Positions 48,611 through 59,700 of a stretch of DNA of 64,000 nt are shown here, piece by piece. Made by a program: the position numbers and the translations under genes. The DNA comes from Saxidomus purpurata (lineage: Eukaryota > Mollusca > Bivalvia > Venerida > Veneridae). How positions within the stretch are numbered: the first letter of the stretch is position 1; every line of letters begins with the position of its first letter. Under the pieces are notes generated by a model, which was not told the origin of the DNA, ran no database searches, and saw only the letters and a list, made by a program, of their open reading frames with translations. Location of the stretch: contig JAFMSR010000009.1 of assembly GCA_022818135.1 (NCBI GenBank), positions 18,644,413 to 18,708,412 of the forward strand. Reading direction: 5' to 3'.

Positions 48611-50274
48611 GTAAAATATTCACTAAAATTAAAACAAAGAATACTTCAATACGAAATACAGTAAACTTCGCTTACAACGAACTCATTGGGACCTGTAATA
48701 TGTTCCTAATATCCGGAGTTCCTTATATCCGTATTTTGAATAAATCCTTATATACTAAAATATATAACGAACACGTGTCTTAGTCAAATGCAATAAAATT
48801 CGTACCACCAAGTATGTTGGTTTTGGTTTTCCTCACTCCTATTTAAGACTTATTAAGATCTATAACTGTTACGTGTTGTTCAATTGTTAAAACGGTCATA
48901 CCATATCCGTAAACCTATGTTAATATAATTACAAGGATTCATAAATCTTACAAAGGACGTTTGATGCTTTCATTTGCAAAACGGAACCACACACACTACG
49001 TCTCAGTTAAATACCTACGTGAATTATTGCATTAATTATACATGTAAAATGCAAGTTCGTTATCTTACAGTAACAGTGAGTAATACGTGTGCAGTACATG
49101 TATACCGCCCTTGGCAACTGGTTTTAAACTTTGCATCTGATTTGACTGCAGCACATTTTCTCTAAGTCTAGTAGGCTTCTGAAAACAGACCCGTTGCCGA
49201 ATGCTCTTTGGTCGAAATGCACGCTATGACCTGTAATGTTTGCACCACAAGGGTTAGTGATGAGTGTCGTCGTCATAGTCAGCTTCCCCGTTTCATCTAC
49301 AGACATTGATGTAGTAATATGTTCGTCTGTCCGTTCTATTGTGACTTGCAAAACTCCCGGTCGGCAGACGTGAGGTCACCTAGAGAGATGTCTTGCTCGG
49401 AAAGTTACACATGTAAAATGTTTTCATGAATAATATAGTACAAGTGTGCAATGAAAAATACAATGCAGACAGCAAAAGAAAAATGCAAAATCAACGGTAT
49501 TTTTAAATGATAGAAACATATTTGTAGTTCGATATATACGATAACTTTACTGTACCTTTTTCATTGTTGGTCCAGAAAATGTTGTTCCGTTTATCCGAAG
49601 ATTCGTTATAACCGATGTACACAGATTACTCTAGATTTACAGTGTATAGTGATTCGAAATTACGCCTATTAGGTAAAAAGAATTGAGATTCACAGATAGT
49701 TCCTAACATATAACTAAGTCATTGCTATTGTACCGTTAATCTGTAATAAACTTCTACGGAAAGTACATGAAGTTACCAATGTACGGACTAAGACCGCCGA
49801 AAGGGGAAACAAGAAGAAATAACGAACAATGCAAAATAACCATTATGCCAATTCTATGTGAATCGAAGCATAAAATCTAAAATGTCAAATGCGTGTATCA
49901 TCTCAATAAAATTCATGATTGTCAGCGTTAATGCGCTATTATAAGAACTGCCGACATTTTGTCTGGCGGTCATTTTAAAGGGACATACCATATAAGTCGA
50001 AAGAGTTTGATTACCTATTTCAGGATTATCAAAGTAGAATCTCACAAAATTCGATTGAATTAAAAAAGTAGTTGTATGTGTTGAGCACTACACTTTTGAT
50101 AATATAATTTTCCTCACACGCCAAATCAGTGCGTGAGGATTTTCGTATATTTTGAATAGTAATATCTATATTCATTCTTTAAAGTTCTAAACAATTAATT
50201 AAAATTCAGAAAGTATCAAACCAGAATCTTTTGTTTTCAATCAAGTTTTACCTGTATATTATGTCTGTTTTCAG
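48611..50274. other. Intron between lectin exons
   Basis: Mostly AT-rich. A cysteine-containing minus-strand open stretch lies at 49,133-49,351 (SMSVDETGKLTMTT, NPCGANITGH, LEKMCCSQIRCK). It is not recognised, has no good acceptor, and may be an exon fragment. Confidence 0.3.
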
Positions 50275-50507
50275 TTCCTATTAACCCAAATATCTACATA
50301 GGTGGTAAAGGTACTGGTGGAAGAGCGGAAACGTTTAAGTGGGTCGATGACTCAGTGATATCAGATGGATACACAAATTGGGACGGTAATCAACCATACC
50401 CAGTAACTGATGAAGAACGGTATATTGAGATGGTAAAAGAATGGAACCTTAGGTGGAACGATGCAGACGGTGTTTATCAAAAGTACAGTGTCTGTGAATT
50501 CGAATAA
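50275..50507 (+). CDS. C-type lectin domain, terminal exon (gene 1)
   Basis: The acceptor TTTTCAG precedes phase-1 coding sequence reading NIYIGGKGTGG, FKWVDDS, YTNWDGNQPYP, RYIEMVKEWN, RWNDADG and SVCEFE, then TAA. This is the C-terminal half of a C-type lectin-like domain: WIGL-like strand, the W-x-x-NQP calcium loop, WND, and the last conserved cysteine. Two expected inner cysteines (C2 in the CVEM position, C3 after WND) are replaced by Tyr and Gly, so the inner disulfide is absent. The calcium motif reads QPY rather than QPD or EPN, so canonical sugar binding is doubtful. It joins 48,610 in phase. Confidence 0.78.
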
Positions 50508-52181
50508 AATTAAACACACTTGCTAAGAATTCATCAGTTGCGGTTCCGGCGAAAATGACAAAGTTTTAACCCTAAAAACATGTAACATATAGGTTAATGT
50601 ACATAAGGAGGCAGACATATCCCAAAGTTTTCGATTCTTTTCAATACAGCGTCGTCATTTCTGAGACATTGTGGACTGTTCATAATCATACAGTTTGCAG
50701 CTTACTTGGCGCTTTTTAATTGACGGTTAATCAAGAAACATTGTGTTCACTGGTGTGATTCAGCAATACCATCATTTAATTACACGAGTCCTAATATATC
50801 TAAATATGTACTTGTAAACGGTCAGGATCAGTTCATATTATGGTAAGGATGCATTAATGCAAATGGTATCTACATCTAAATAGTTCAGTAACATAATGAA
50901 CTATTTAGAAAATCAGATTTAACAATTGGAGTAATGGAGACTAAAAATTTAAGAGATTTAAAAACCCGTTCTGAAATCATTTATGAAAAGACGAGTGAAA
51001 ACTTTGTGAAAAGGGGTCTATGTAATCATGCCATTTCAACAACTTCTCGGGAAAGAGAAGCATACACACATGACCAGCGCGCATAGGTGTGAAACGATTT
51101 AAAAATGTGGGATTCTCTTCGGATCTTAAAAAAACAAAAAGACTGAAAAAAAACACCACTATTCTGAAGTCGAAGCACCGAGATCCTAACTTTTAAGGGC
51201 GCAGTTAAACAAGCAAGGGAGACAACTCGACCCTCCTTCGTCCCGTGTAGTTTGAGGAAGATTCGGAAAAAGAGTATGTAATGGAGTCCTAAACGTGAAA
51301 AGTCATCGTGCCGTCAAACAGAAAAGTATATAATGAATGACTCTATAGTGGTCTACCACCTATATATGATACGTTTAAGAAATTTGGTATATTAACCTCT
51401 CTTCCTAAACTTTTTATTGTTCTACGAAGCTGTTCAATGAAATGGACCTTGGTCATTAATTTACTTAGTTTGTGAATTATATCTGTGAAGTGCTCAGAAT
51501 TTTTTCTACTACATTGTACCCAGCATAGGAAATGTTTATGGTTTAGTATTGCCTTAATTAAAAGGTCTGAAGATTTGTGGTAATATTCGGTAAATGTTAT
51601 AGGCAATTTATGGTACATTTGAAGCGATAACCCTGTAGAAATTACTTTACTTTTTGTCATCTAAAGGTTTCTTGTATTGAAATCGTCTAAATTGGAACTT
51701 GTATACAGCAGTTATTTAGATTCTAGCATTGTGAAGTAGTCCTGCACCAAGTATGTGCAAATCGCACCTCTTGTGTTCAAATTTGCCGCACAAGGGGTCA
51801 TTAATGTTTAACTGTCTTTGCAGTAACTGGAATACTTATACGTAGTGATCCTCTAGCAGTTTGTCCAAATCGTGAACAATAGATATCATTGGTTGGGATG
51901 CGTAGTGATCCTCTAGCAGTTTGTCCTAATCGTGAACCTTAGATATCATTGATTTGGAGGATGCGTAGTGATCCTCTAGCAGTTTGTCTTAATCGTGAAC
52001 CTTAGATATCATTGGTTTGGAGGATGCGTAGTGATACTATTTTAAGATTGTACAGAATGCCAGTTTGTTTTAGCAGAAACATGAAAGAAAAATTTGAAAA
52101 ATGATCTTATCAGAAACAACAAGCACTAGACCGTAGATATTTTGCGTGTAGTGCTGTTTAGTTATCATCTACTACGATTCT
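50508..52181. other. Region between lectin gene 1 and minus-strand lectin-like exon
   Basis: Contains an unassigned 105-codon minus-strand open frame (51,660-51,343), a dispersed repeat at 51,700-51,800 related to 34,610-34,710, and the array below. No product recognised. Confidence 0.3.
51841..52036 (+). repeat. ~62-bp tandem repeat, just over three units
   Basis: Units start CGTAGTGATCCTCTAGCAGT and end GATATCATTGGTTTGGAGGATG. Confidence 0.85.
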
Positions 52182-52432
52182 TCAATGCGTATCACTAGGG
52201 TCACAATAAGCGCAGCCCGGAAGGTCAATTGGCTTACATAGAAATTTAAAAGACTTACATGAAATGTATTCTTGTAACAAACTGCAAGTTTGCTGTTTAC
52301 GCTCTGTGATTACTCCAACGTTTACTGTATCGTCAATGACTGAGCTAGACAAAGCTCTGTTGTTACAGTTCTTGGTAGGATCGTCTGTCCAAGTTGATGG
52401 CAGTCTTTTTGGAGAAATCCAAATAAACCACA
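52182..52432 (-). CDS. Lectin-like terminal exon, minus strand
   Basis: From an acceptor CTTCAG the minus strand reads WFIWISPKRLPSTWTDDPT, then a variable stretch, then QQTCSLLQE and SCKSFKFLCKPIDLPGC, stopping at SDTH. The WI-x(n)-TW-DD start and the CxLL...C...FLCKP finish resemble the second half of a C-type-lectin-like fold, though no calcium motif is present. It would be the last exon of a gene running leftward whose other exons should lie to the right; none was found. A shorter eroded copy at 35,440-35,535 shows it predates the segmental duplication. It could be a gene remnant. Confidence 0.4.
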
Positions 52433-53255
52433 CTGAAGCTCATTATCGTGTGATGTTTCTTTACGTACTTTTTATTCTTATTGACAGCCAAACTTTTGGG
52501 CAATTTTATCTTTCTTGAAAGCCCACTTTCTTCTGATTATTATTTTTCGACTAGTTGATTTTTATGTTTTGGTGCAGGCTTCCTCTTTGTAATTAAAAGA
52601 ACAGGGCTTAATGTTTAAAATGATATACTTCTTATGCTAATTCAATTTGTAACAAGCGGGCAATACATGTGCAAACCGTCATCTTTTGACCTTTGCCTTG
52701 CTAGATTTATTTCTAAAATTTCAATTTGGACAGAACCGTTAAGGGTCATATATCGAATCGGAATCGAACAAATCCCATAACAACACGCAGGGAACTTCAC
52801 ATATACACTGAATTAATCTGAACAGAAACCAAAAACTAGGAATATTTCTTTTTTGCCCCCGCCCCATCCTTCTAGAGCTCTTTTGTCTACATATTAAAAT
52901 ATATAGAAACCGTTTAAAATCCTTGGTGAAATATCTCTTAGCATAAAAAAGAACATTTTACATTATTTAAAGTGTCACATTCTTCTTGAAGCAGGGTTTT
53001 CAAACTTAAAGGATATATTTTTGATATTCTATCGTGAAAACATGCAAATAATGCCCTGCCCCGAACTCCGTGCATTCTGCCCCTTTGAGGCCACCCTGAC
53101 TTATCAGGCAGTCTTCAATAATCTCTACAGAACGAAAACACGCCTATTCTGTAGGATTAGAATTCTACTTTTTTTAGGATTCGGTGACCTAAAACTAAGA
53201 AAGAAAAATTTGCTATTCCGTTAGTTCATGGTTGACACAATATCCAACCTGCAAC

Positions 53256-53360
53256 ATGGAATCTCTCAAAAGTTTGCCAGATAACGAAATAGAAATGATC
53301 ATAAAGGAAGATGATTTACACGGAACAATGCATCAAAAGGTTATGAACAAGACAGCTTAG
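53256..53360 (+). other. Short ORF (34 codons) conserved between duplication blocks
   Basis: Reads MESLKSLPDNEIEMIIKEDD..., similar to 36,149-36,244 without frameshift. A possible donor CAAAAG|GTTATG lies near its end and is absent in block 1. Confidence 0.3.
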
Positions 53361-53580
53361 AACCGAATACTAAAACAACTGGAATACACGGATAAACTTG
53401 TTTTAGACATACATATAATCTATATGTTATGCTTTAGAAATTTCATTTGCGCTTTTTCTATAATACATGTACATGTACTGTTATTTCTGCTACCCCGTAT
53501 GTCGCAACCATAGATTAAAATTGGTATAACTGTTTGATCAAATAATTTCAATTAGTGAATAAAGTGACTTACATTTTTAA

Positions 53581-53924
53581 AGCTGCTCGCTCTCAGATTT
53601 TGGTAAAAAATTAAGTTCTTCAAACTGTATGTAAATAACGTATTTTAGAACATATGGTGATATGAAAAGGCTCCAGAATAAATTCATGTCACGTACATCT
53701 CTAAATTTCGAAAAATACGCTACCAAATTCAAAAGCGTTGCAAACGCTTTTGAAATTTCAATATAAAGCGGTGCCGAGTAACCGACCTTTTCAATCGATT
53801 TCTGCAAATTCCTACATAGATTTTTGCTTATTTTTTATTCTAGCCTTTAGTTTTATATTTATGAATAAGAATGTCAATTTTTTTGAAAAATATTTTTTTC
53901 AACGGTAACGGAGAGCGAGCAGCT
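53581..53924 (+). mobile_element. TTAA-flanked MITE, family B copy 2
   Basis: TTAA at 53,577-53,580 and 53,925-53,928. TIR AGCTGCTCGCTCTC / GAGAGCGAGCAGCT. The paralogous site near 37,890 in block 1 (CATTTCATAAGTAAAG) is empty. Confidence 0.85.
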
Positions 53925-54040
53925 TTAATTAAAGTATACAAACGCCAATTACTTTTATTGCCCGTGAAGCTTTGTGTTTATTAGTTTCTTAGTTGTAAGA
54001 GAAGAATAATAGTTTCTGTCATGAGCACGAGGTTCAGATC

Positions 54041-54136
54041 GAAATATCCGTCACCGAGGGTAAATGTTTTGGCGGGAACGAGGCTCCGCCGAGTTCCCGT
54101 AAAACGTTCCCGAGGTGACGGATATTTTCATCTTAG
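54041..54136. repeat. Long imperfect hairpin
   Basis: Arms ATATCCGTCACC..GGG.AA.GTTTT..CGGGAAC pair over about 38 nt around a GAGGCTCCGCCGA loop. It lies inside an insertion unique to block 2 (about 54,008-54,390). Confidence 0.7.
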
Positions 54137-55713
54137 CCAAGTGTCTCGTGATGGAAACTTTTCAGCATACCGTCCTGCACTTTAAAGTAGATTTCTAAAT
54201 GCAAACTTATAAAAATAATGAATTATCAGAAAAACAAACGATTTTCAGACGTTGTGTTTGGGAAATTGACGTCACAATGTTTAAACGTTACGTCAAAAAA
54301 TTCACGGAGTCGTCTGTCATAGGAGGGGTGCCAGACCGGTTTTTCCGGCAGGGCAAAAACCAAAGCCACAAGAAGAATAAGTTCTGCTAGAGATAACGCC
54401 GATGTTCTCAAAATACATACAAACTAAACATTTTCTCCTTTGCATGTAAAAGCATATCATCATCATTAGAGAGTTTATAGTCACGGTCGATCTACGAGAG
54501 ACCTGTTACAGCATATCTTCACTGTCGGCTACCAGGAAATATAATTATTTTAGTTTTTGCCATACTTAATGGTAGTTCCCATACAGGTTTCATACAGCTT
54601 CAATGCATTCTTTCAGTCAGTTGGTGAAACGTATACAGTGTCGTCTGCGTAAAGAAGGACACAATTTAATAAAAGTGCGCATTTTCTGTGATTTCGACAA
54701 CGCTATTGTTGGCAGTTTTTTGCAACTTATGGTATATTGTTTTGTTCTAACAGAAATGGGAATGACGGTGATATTTTGTAAAGTGCTATGTTTGATATGA
54801 GGTAATGACGTTGAAGTACCGCAACAAGATTTTCAAATCAGAAACACAAAAAATGTACATGTAACTTTACGCATTACTGATTATTCAGTCACGTATATGT
54901 CGGTTGCTATAGAAACGATGAGGCTGCCTTGTGTGTTTATGACAAAATAATTGTTTTGTGAAAACTTGTATGACAAATTCAAGTTTATATGTACGAAAAC
55001 TCAAATTAAAATATTGAGTAATTTAAGAAATATAGCAATAGTCCGGTTAATTCTGGATCACCCCTCATACATGGTATGACGTTTAAATTATTTAGCCTTT
55101 TGACATATTACGTACCACGTTAAAAATGTACGGTTGACATGTGAAGTCACTAACTTGTACCGGAATCAATTTCTCCAATTACGCCCTTTAGTTCCTTCTA
55201 TTACTTGTACACAGAAATCTATATACCACAATAAATCGCTAGAACCATTAATTGCTCAGTAAAACAAATATGAATGGGACGTAGTTTAAAACGTTTGAGG
55301 TCCATTATCAAAAGGCTTATTATGAAAAGGCAGTTATTGATTGCTAAAACTTGCTTTTAGAAATTGAATTTTATAAAAGAGATGTCAAATATACTGACAT
55401 TAATAAACGTTATTTTAATGAATAAAAACACTCAAACAATACAAAAGTGTCATGCAATCCGCTCGTATTTTGTATTGTTTGACTGTATTTATGTTTATAT
55501 AAACTTGAATTTCACAAAACAATAATTTTGTCATAAACACACAAGGCAGCCTCATCGTTTTTATAGTAAATTTGGTAATAATTAATTTTAAACACAGTTA
55601 ATGTATTTCATAAACCCAGACATTTTAATGTACGTAATTTAATTTATAAAAGTTCCAACATAAGGCGTTGCTACATGTAACCATTTGAAATAAGTTTGAG
55701 CCATGACCTTTAA

Positions 55714-56060
55714 AGGGGCATTCCCTACAACGAGCGAATTATTTTCTCAAAACGTAACAATGAGCTAAATGTATGTAAAATGATAAATAAATATGTTTTT
55801 AAATGAGAACATATATCGAGAAATTATATCTCGTTTACACACGGTTTTCCAATATAGCGACATCTTATAATAAATCGCAATCCACCCCAAAATTTCGAAA
55901 TAAGTCTTTCTGAAGGTTTTACGGAACTACAACACTCATGATTATGCTATTGTTAGCGATGTTCGCTGGTACTCAGGTTTGATGGCAATCCGTTCAATTA
56001 TTGGAATAAAAATGTTTTGATGTTTTTTTTTAATTGAACCCAGATTTAGGGTATGTCGCT
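55714..56060 (+). mobile_element. TTAA-flanked MITE, family C copy 2
   Basis: TTAA at 55,710-55,713 and 56,061-56,064. It starts AGGGGCATTCCCTACA and ends GTATGTCGCT. The interior shares AAATGATAAATAAATA with copy 1. Confidence 0.7.
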
Positions 56061-56456
56061 TTAAGCCCTTGGACAGGCTGTACGTGTGTTACTTTGTATT
56101 ACAATAATAAACATATGTGTACATTTTCCTAAAACTTTTATATAAAGGCATTACTGTATTTAATGCTCTTTGTTCCGCCGTCTGTATGAAATGAGTAAAA
56201 TAATCTTATCAATAATATAACTTCTTAACAGAATACATCTTAAATTGATAATTATATGAATATCTACATAAATGCAATAAGGAATTTGCTGAGGATTTTA
56301 CTACCATCATTTTACATTTTATGCCTTTCCAATGAAACAAATGCACGAAACCTCTTGAACAATCCACGTATGCGACAATGACGTGATTATGTACTCAGCA
56401 ATGAATTAGAGAAATCAATCAAAGCAAACGACAAGATCACTGGGATTAGAATTCCA

Positions 56457-56769
56457 ATGAACGCCATGGAACCATATTTCCTACCATTCGTAGTACTTAC
56501 CACCTTGAACAAATTTTATGGAGTACACTGTCTTGTTAATAATGAACGATTCAGTCACGGCAAATATTATGACGGAAACGTTTGCGCCGATGACAACGTT
56601 ATTCAAAGCAGCAATTATATTAGTAAAATCCGCTGTTTGACTCGTTGTTCTAGTGAGTCGTCATGCCATGGAGTATTCATTGAAGAAGCTACGAAACGAT
56701 GTGTGACTTGCTCTGCTCGGTTCTTTACGCAAAACGCAACTACCGGCTCGAAGTTCTACAAACGTCATG
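56457..56769 (+). CDS. First exon, PAN/apple-like secreted lectin gene 2
   Basis: The 313-nt exon is paralogous to 41,233-41,545 with the same start region (MNAMEPYF), signal-peptide-like N-terminus, cysteine pattern and phase-1 donor CATG|GTAAG. Changes concentrate in the signal region and the last third. An 85-nt central stretch is identical to copy 1. No lectin-domain exon follows before the window ends at 64,000, so the rest of the gene lies outside or is lost. It sits in the second copy of the segmental duplication. Confidence 0.68.
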
Positions 56770-59700
56770 GTAAGAACCTATTCTTGAAACTAATTATTAA
56801 ACAAGTATTCTTAATTTTGAACGAATTTGTAAACCCAAACTCATCTGATTACATGTTTTGCATTGAATATGTTATAAAGATTGAATGACTATATTATGAC
56901 CATGGTGTTATATCAGTGAAGACAGGATTTGCAAATTTTTATTTGCGCCATTATAAAATTCTGACGTTTTGAATTGCAATCATTTTGTTTCCGGCGGCGT
57001 GGGTCGAAGCCTTTAAATGTTTTAAAACGCTAAGGGTCGTCACTACTGAGGCAAATATTAGATTTACATAACCAAAGACTCTAACACTGTTCCAACGCAC
57101 TATTTCCGGTCCATTTTAGGCATCGTTAGTCTTATAATATGTTTGAAAAAATCAGCCAATCAGAAACGATGTAACAACATAACTCCTCAAACTATTTCGA
57201 GAAACATGTAGCGTATCGTATCCTTAGTATTGTTGATATATTTTTTAACATGATGTCGTATAAGTGTTCGCTAAGAAATACAATTGTGTGACCCTAATAG
57301 TTATAATGGTTCAGTTAAAACGATAATCATAATACATACAACAGCACTCTCATATAGTTTCATTTTTCCTTCAACACAAGTTGACTGTGCGATTTATAAT
57401 TAAAGAATATACATTGAAAAAGAACTATTATTCTTGTCAGCAAAGATACGGAATTTCAGTTCAATAAAACTAGACAAGCAGGGAAGGGATATTTTAAACA
57501 TATGAAAAACATTGCCAGCATTTTTAAGGATTCGATTAGATAGTCTCCCTTGATTATCCCTTGGTTATCTATGAATCATGCCTGAATGGATTGAACACAA
57601 CCTAGTTAGATAAGAATTGTGTCAGGGACAGTCCGGTAACATTTACTCTTTTGTCGGGCTGGGTTACCTCTCCAAAACACATTACCACAGTGTACAACCA
57701 TGGAGACGATAACATATATTACCTATTTTTGGCCTCCATACATATGTACCTAAAGTTCAATGTACATGCATTTGTTTCAATGGCGATGAAGGAGTGCGAC
57801 TAAGTACACTTAAGTGTTGACATATTATTTTTTCTTTTCCACAAAATTGGTGCAAATATTTTTTTACCGACTGGAGTCATCAGTAACTAAATTATATACA
57901 TTGTGTACATCTGTATTGTTGTACAGACGTCTGATAACATTATGTCAAAAGTGCTATTTATCCGCAGTTCACGTGTATTAGTTGTAATGCTATTTTGGGC
58001 AGAAAAAGAAGCAAACAAGCGATGCAAAACGGCTGAAACACGCTATTGTCAGTGGTTTTCGCATTGTTCGACACCCCTGTTTCCGTTAAAACAAAAATTG
58101 ACGGGTGCTGCTTTCACCTATAACCGTTACAAAAAGGAACTGCTAATCCCGTTATCCAGATTCGTGTGCCTTGTCAACTTTAAACGCCTGCATCTCTTTT
58201 TAAACGGCATATTACAAGGTGACACTTGGCAGACTTTTAGAGAAATGGTTCAAGTTTGTCCCCGGTTATTCAATGTTTTTCATGTCTGAATATTAACTCT
58301 TATAATTAATGCCGAATGCGAAAATACTCGATTTTCGGCAAAACTTTCGTATTTACCTAGGATTTTCTCCTCATTTGCGGTGCCTGTTTAGACATAGTTT
58401 CACGGACTGATTCATTGATCTATGCTGAAACAGTATATACTGGCCGTTACTCACAAAACCAACAGAAAAGGCAACAACATTCACAAATACCTACCCTGCG
58501 TAAAAACGCGCATTTGAATTTGGAGCTGCTGTCAACGCCGGAACTGTTGTCAACGCCGGAGTTGTACACTGTGTTTGCTGTTATCCAGAAACGATAGAGA
58601 AGTCGTATTGGTGTACTGCAAATTTACTCGTTTCAATTTATGTCACAATTATTATTTGTTTTCAAAAGTATTTCTTCTTGAAGTAGTTCTTAAAAAGTGT
58701 TTCGGCGCGGATACTGATCTGAAGGGAAGCGGTGGTGTAGAGGTTAAGGTGTCGGCCGCTCATCCCGGAGGTTGCGGGTTCGAGCCCCACTGGGGTCACG
58801 ACCGTACTTCCTCATATGACACCAGTAATGGTTTTTAGGAAGCGGCTCGAGAGTGACTCGTGCCCTTTCTTCACATGAGCTAAAAGTGTTAAACTGTAAA
58901 CTAAACGTCGCGTGTTTTCCTACAATACATAACTGTAAACTAAAAGTGTTTAAAGACAATTGAAAAGGAATGTGAGATATGTGGCCACAGGGGGGCTGAC
59001 AGACCTGTGTATGCCTAAGAAATCAAATGTAAAATATTGAAGTTGATGCGTTTTTGTGATAAAAAACATTTGCATTGTTGGATAATAAATTTATTTTCTT
59101 AAAAAAACAACAACATGAAATAAGCAATAAACCAATAATTTCTACATGTCAATGAAATTGATAGTCTGTCCATTTGACTAAATGTCCAGTCTAAAGAAAC
59201 TTAATCAGACAGTGTCTTATCTGGTAAGGGGTCACAAAGCAATTAAGTATTTTTTTTCATCTCCAGAATTATTCAAACAAAAACAGCTTAACTTTTCAGA
59301 AATTCACATTGGCATTTGCTGCTGCATGTTCATAATAAAGCGGAGGTGACGGGATCGTAGGGACCTCAGTCGCGACTCAATTTATTGTGCCAGCCGCGAT
59401 GACACACGGGCATATTTTATGCTCCTGCAATATTGTGCAATTGCTTTATTTTCGAAAGCAGCTTTGCTGACAATGGCGAGCATATGAAGTGTTATAATGG
59501 CAGTTCGTCGAATGAATGTTGAATCTCTTTGTAAGTCATGTTGGTGTTTATGTGTAATTTAGATAAGTTCAGTTGTTTTCTAGAGACTTCAGATGTATCA
59601 TCCTATCTTCTGGTAACACAGCCAATGACATGGCACACGGCAAAGGTAATACATATTTATATTTTTGTTTAACCTTATTTCATTTTAGTATTCAGAACAA

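Noticed and set aside
51343..51660. 105-codon minus-strand open frame
   Set aside because: No domain recognised and no splice context; kept only as a note.
57903..58289. 128-codon open frame
   Set aside because: No recognised motif, no paralogue in block 1, and it lies inside an inserted segment; not called a gene.
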